DNA of 16,397 bases from JAUWCW01 sp030609125 [NCBI: Candidatus Rokuibacteriota bacterium] (lineage in GTDB: Bacteria; JAUVQV01), in contig JAUWCW010000015.1 of assembly GCA_030609125.1 (NCBI GenBank), positions 1 to 16,397 of the forward strand, written 5' to 3'. This document shows positions 14,226 through 16,397 of the stretch, one piece after another. Made by a program: the position numbers and the translations under genes. Under the pieces are notes generated by a model. It saw only the letters and a program-made list of their open reading frames with translations, had not been told where the DNA came from and did not search any database. Each line of letters opens with the position of its first letter. The stretch's first letter is position 1.

Positions 14226-14714
14226 ATGGCGCTCTTTCTTGTTCAGCACGGCAGGAGCCTCCCCCGGGATGCCGATCCCGACCAGGGGCTCTCACCGGAG
14301 GGTGTGGCCGACACCGAACGCATCGCCGGCGTCGCCCGGGGATACAAGGTGCGCGTCTCGGTCATCAGGCACAGTGGGAAAACCCGGGCCCGGCAGACAG
14401 CCGATATATTCGCCTCGGCCCTGCAGCCCGGGGGAGGGATCGAGGAGGCGACCGGCCTGAAACCGCTCGACGACGTTGCCGACGCGGCGGGGAGAATAGA
14501 CGCCGGTTCCAACGTCATGCTCGTCGGTCACCTCCCTTTCATGGAGAAACTGATCTCCTATCTTGTCACCGGCTCCGCCGACAAGCCCGTCTTCTCATTC
14601 CAGAACAGCGGCATCGTCTGTCTCGACCGGGATGTCGCGAGTCAATCCTGGGTCATCACATGGACCCTCATGCCGAAGATAGGGACTGAACAGCCCGGGG
14701 CCGGAACTACATGA
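14226..14714 (+). CDS. sixA: SixA-type phosphohistidine phosphatase (histidine phosphatase superfamily)
   Basis: A 162-residue single-domain enzyme that dephosphorylates phosphohistidine, for instance on HPt or phosphotransfer proteins. The catalytic histidine is H8 in LVQHGRS (many SixA relatives have Gln instead of Arg before HG). The partner arginine is in IRHSGKTRARQTADIF and the second histidine is H102 in MLVGHLPFMEKL. DQGLSPEGVADTERIA matches the family's second motif. The size is that of E. coli SixA. GGAGG lies eleven bases before the ATG. The last 12 residues (PKIGTEQPGAGT and after) are beyond the usual domain. The next gene begins within 100 bases on the same strand; whether they share a transcript is open. 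Confidence 0.88.
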   Translation: MALFLVQHGRSLPRDADPDQGLSPEGVADTERIAGVARGYKVRVSVIRHSGKTRARQTADIFASALQPGGGIEEATGLKPLDDVADAAGRIDAGSNVMLVGHLPFMEKLISYLVTGSADKPVFSFQNSGIVCLDRDVASQSWVITWTLMPKIGTEQPGAGTT

Positions 14715-14797
14715 TTCCCCCTGTTTTTTGAAAGGGCGTTGTGCCATCTCCAACCGGATTGTCAATCGCAGCCCCCCTGTCGGTCGGCGGAAACGTG

Positions 14798-15697
14798 ATG
14801 TACACTTGGGGCGCGATGCACTCCGAGCCGTTCGATCCGTCCCGGGCCTGGCTGCGCGGGCCCGACATGTTCCGGCGCTTCCGTGTGCCCGATGCCGGCC
14901 TGCAGCTGAGGGACGCAGCGTTGAAGGAGGAGACTGAGCTGCTCGTTTTCGAGCGGGGCGGTCTCCGGAGGGCCCTTGTGCTCCAGCAGATGGGCTACCA
15001 CCACCTGGCGCAGGGTGAGCTGGGGGGCCGGCCGTACCTCGTCTCTTTCTGACCCGTCTGCAACAGCGGTGTCGGTCTGACACCGTTGCTCGACGGCACG
15101 CTCCACCACTTCAGCGCCGGCGGGCTGTACAACGGCCTCGTCCTGCTGATTGACGACGAGACACAAACGTACTGGGACCACATAACGGGTGCGGCTCTCC
15201 ACGGTCCGCTCGCGGGCCGACGGCTCGTGACGTGGAGCGTCGCCGTGACGACGGTGGCGGCGGCCCTGAAGGACTCTCCGGACATCACCGTTTCACTTTC
15301 GGGGAAGATGCCCCTGAGGGCGCGGCTCTTCAGCCTGCTCCATCGGCGCACGATAGGGGCGAGGGGCTTTCTGCCTCCCCCCTTCCTCGTGACCATGGGA
15401 AAAGCCGACGATCGGCTGCCGCGCATGGCGCAGGGGCTCGGCGTGGCAGAGGCGGGGACGGCGCGCTTCTATCCCGCGGCGGCAATCGGGACCGGCATTC
15501 AGGACAGCTGGGACGGCCGGATCCTGCGCGTGGCCTTCGGTCCCGTAGACGGCGTTCCCTTTGCCGGCTGGGAGGACGGCGGCCGGCCCTTTCAGATATT
15601 CACGAGGTGGTACGGCTTCTCGTACACCTTTCCCGGCTGCGAAATATTCCCCCGGGGGGGGCCGGGTCTGCCTAGAGACTCTTCAGGAAGCTCTTGA
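14798..15697 (+). CDS. DUF3179-family protein, probable selenoprotein (in-frame TGA = Sec)
   Basis: One 300-codon frame contains a single TGA at 15050-15052. The residues around it are GGRPYLVSF-U-PVCNSG, where DUF3179 proteins have LVTFCPxCNSG. The TGA thus replaces the first Cys of the CxxC motif (U85, C88). Homology continues on both sides. Before it are RRALVLQQMGYHHLAQGELG; after it come LYNGLVLLIDDETQTYWDHI and TGAALHGPLAGRRLVTW, the family's two best-known motifs. A SECIS-like hairpin follows the TGA. DUF3179 has no established biochemical role; a UxxC pair suggests thiol redox chemistry. ATG 14798 has GGCGGA six bases upstream; GTG 14741 (AAAGGG upstream) and ATG 14816 are alternatives. 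The end overlaps the convergent PilZ gene by 26 bases. TGA works as a normal stop in many genes here, so the code is standard. Confidence 0.82.
15064..15088 (+). promoter_or_regulatory. Predicted bacterial SECIS element
   Basis: The stem is 15064-15073 with 15079-15088: ten consecutive pairs including one G-U (15066/15086). The loop is GGTCT (15074-15078), beginning 21 nt after the TGA. Bacterial SECIS hairpins lie just downstream of the UGA inside the coding region. The E. coli fdhF loop also contains GGUCU, with the G-U pair contacted by SelB. Position, stem length and loop all agree. Confidence 0.75.
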
Positions 15698-15989
15698 TTC
15701 TCTCCCGGCTCTTTTCGTTCATCTGCAGGAACTCGACACCCATCCCCGCCGCCTTCTGCTGCCAGGCGACCCTGCCGCTGCCGGTTATCGATATGTCGGG
15801 ATAGTTGTCGGGTATGAAGAACGAAAAGGTCACCGGTGCGCCGGCCGCGAGGGGGACCATGGTGTCGATGAAGATTCCCCCTTCTCCCAGGTCCATGATC
15901 CGGCCCAGCAGCGGCGGGCAGTTGCTGCGGTACTGTATCTCGGCCAGGAAGTGGTGGCGGGGCCAAGAGCGTTTCTCGTCGATCGTCAT
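15672..15989 (-). CDS. PilZ-domain protein (105 aa)
   Basis: A stand-alone PilZ domain, the usual receptor for cyclic di-GMP. RSWPR at residues 7-11 is the RxxxR motif. The second motif, normally D/N-x-S-x-x-G, reads DLGEGG (D33 to G38) with Gly in place of Ser. IFIDTMVPLAAGAPVTFSF and GSGRVAWQ are the following barrel strands, and a C-terminal helix (NEKSRERIKSFLKSL) closes the domain. The ATG has GGAG nine bases upstream and lies 26 bases after the stop of the PilT/PilU-like gene, so the two are probably one operon linking c-di-GMP to pilus function. The 3' end overlaps the convergent DUF3179 gene. Nucleotide binding is likely but weakened by the missing Ser. Confidence 0.9.
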   Translation of the reverse strand: MTIDEKRSWPRHHFLAEIQYRSNCPPLLGRIMDLGEGGIFIDTMVPLAAGAPVTFSFFIPDNYPDISITGSGRVAWQQKAAGMGVEFLQMNEKSRERIKSFLKSL

Positions 15990-16015
15990 GGCGTCACTCC
16001 ATCCGCCGGGAGCGG

Positions 16016-16397
16016 CTACTCGAAGTGCAGCGCCCGCTCGAAGTCGTTGGGGTTCGTCGAAGCCTGACGGGCGGTGTCGAGAGTTATGATCTTGTTCTGG
16101 TACATTTCGCTCAGGTGCTGGTCGAAGGACTGCATGCCGTACTGCTTCCTCCCCTTCTCGATGGCGTCCTTCAGCCTGCCGGTCCGCTCCATGTCCTTGA
16201 TGAACTCCTGGATGTCCGGAATGTCCTCATGGGGCATCGCCGCCCCGACGAAGAGCTTTGCCATGCCCAGCGTGTCTGCCGGCATGATCCTGTCGTACTT
16301 CAAGGTCAGCATCTTGCCATCTATCCTCAGCAGAGGCGGCGATCCCGGCCGGAAATGGATATCGCTTGCCCCGTGCTTGATACCCCCGCCCAGGAGG
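16016..16397 (-). CDS. PilT/PilU-like protein lacking the ATPase core, partial
   Basis: The gene runs off the right edge; 126 C-terminal residues are visible. They begin with GIKHGASDIHFRPGSPPLLR and IDGKML, the N-terminal domain motif of PilT/PilU/PilB-type ATPases. A short helix follows (MPADTLGMAKLFVGAAMPHE). Then comes a PilU-like C-terminus: IEFIKDMERTGRLKDAIEKG-type sequence, GMQSFDQHLSEMYQNKIITL and TARQASTNPNDFERAL. In a full PilT or PilU about 200 residues of RecA fold, with the Walker A, Walker B and His boxes, stand between these parts. None are present and the frame is unbroken. What lies further upstream is outside the window. It precedes the PilZ gene by 26 bases on the same strand. 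It may be a regulatory partner of the pilus motor or a deletion product. Confidence 0.7.
   Translation of the reverse strand, partial: LLGGGIKHGASDIHFRPGSPPLLRIDGKMLTLKYDRIMPADTLGMAKLFVGAAMPHEDIPDIQEFIKDMERTGRLKDAIEKGRKQYGMQSFDQHLSEMYQNKIITLDTARQASTNPNDFERALHFE

Noticed and set aside
14690-14730. Rho-independent terminator after the SixA-type gene
   Set aside because: A run of six T follows CCCCC, but the only pairing is GGGG with CCCC over a long loop, too weak to call.
15050-15052. Genetic code with TGA reassigned to Trp or Gly
   Set aside because: TGA ends many intact genes in this window, such as trmFO, the exporter, the M28 peptidase and both nitroreductases, in tight overlaps that need it as a stop.
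15632-15666. CCCGGC/GCCGGG pairing and a CCCCCGGGGG tract as a bidirectional terminator
   Set aside because: It lies within the DUF3179 coding region, has a 23-nt loop and no T-tract. The G-run is, however, a place where a sequencing indel could alter the last few residues.
14741-15697. Two separate genes, one ending at the TGA (15052) and one starting with ATG 15086
   Set aside because: Both are in the same frame with 33 bases between, the first ends inside the DUF3179 core motif, and the second has no ribosome-binding site and begins in mid-domain. A selenocysteine codon explains both.

Overview
The window is GC-rich, densely coded bacterial chromosome. I infer a deltaproteobacterial (Desulfobacterota-like) host from the mix of folate/FAD-dependent TrmFO, a PilT retraction ATPase with a second PilT/PilU-like gene beside a PilZ gene, YkgJ-type cysteine-cluster proteins, ferredoxin-nitroreductase fusions and a probable selenoprotein. 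No rRNA, tRNA, CRISPR array, prophage or complete insertion sequence was seen. No gene-free stretch exceeds about 190 bases.

Layout. 1-599 (-) is the N-terminal part of a YihY/BrkB membrane protein; a divergent promoter region separates it from a 62-residue zinc-ribbon protein (789-977, +). On the minus strand follow pilT (992-2419) and, upstream of it, an uncharacterised two-repeat protein (2549-3091). Between these two sits a 179-bp palindromic MITE-like element (2435-2613) flanked by TTA. Removing it in silico rebuilds a tightly overlapping gene pair. From 3260 the plus strand carries an M28 metallopeptidase overlapping a GT4 glycosyltransferase, then a small HTH protein behind a promoter ringed by three copies of an 8-bp motif, then a 79-residue protein. 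A LysE-family exporter and trmFO (ATGA overlap) lie on the minus strand at 6474-8455. The end of trmFO runs into a dispersed intergenic repeat.

From 8601 the plus strand has a ferredoxin-nitroreductase, typA/bipA, and a redox/metal cluster: YHS lipoprotein, two nitroreductases and two overlapping cysteine-cluster (YkgJ-like) proteins. A SixA-type phosphatase follows.

The most striking item is at 14798-15697. A DUF3179-family protein is interrupted by one in-frame TGA exactly where the family has the first cysteine of its CPxC motif. Directly downstream is a 10-bp hairpin with a GGTCT loop, as in a bacterial SECIS. I read this as one selenoprotein (U-P-V-C), not two ORFs or a pseudogene. The window closes on the minus strand with a PilZ protein and a PilT/PilU-like protein that keeps the N- and C-terminal segments but lacks the whole RecA ATPase core.
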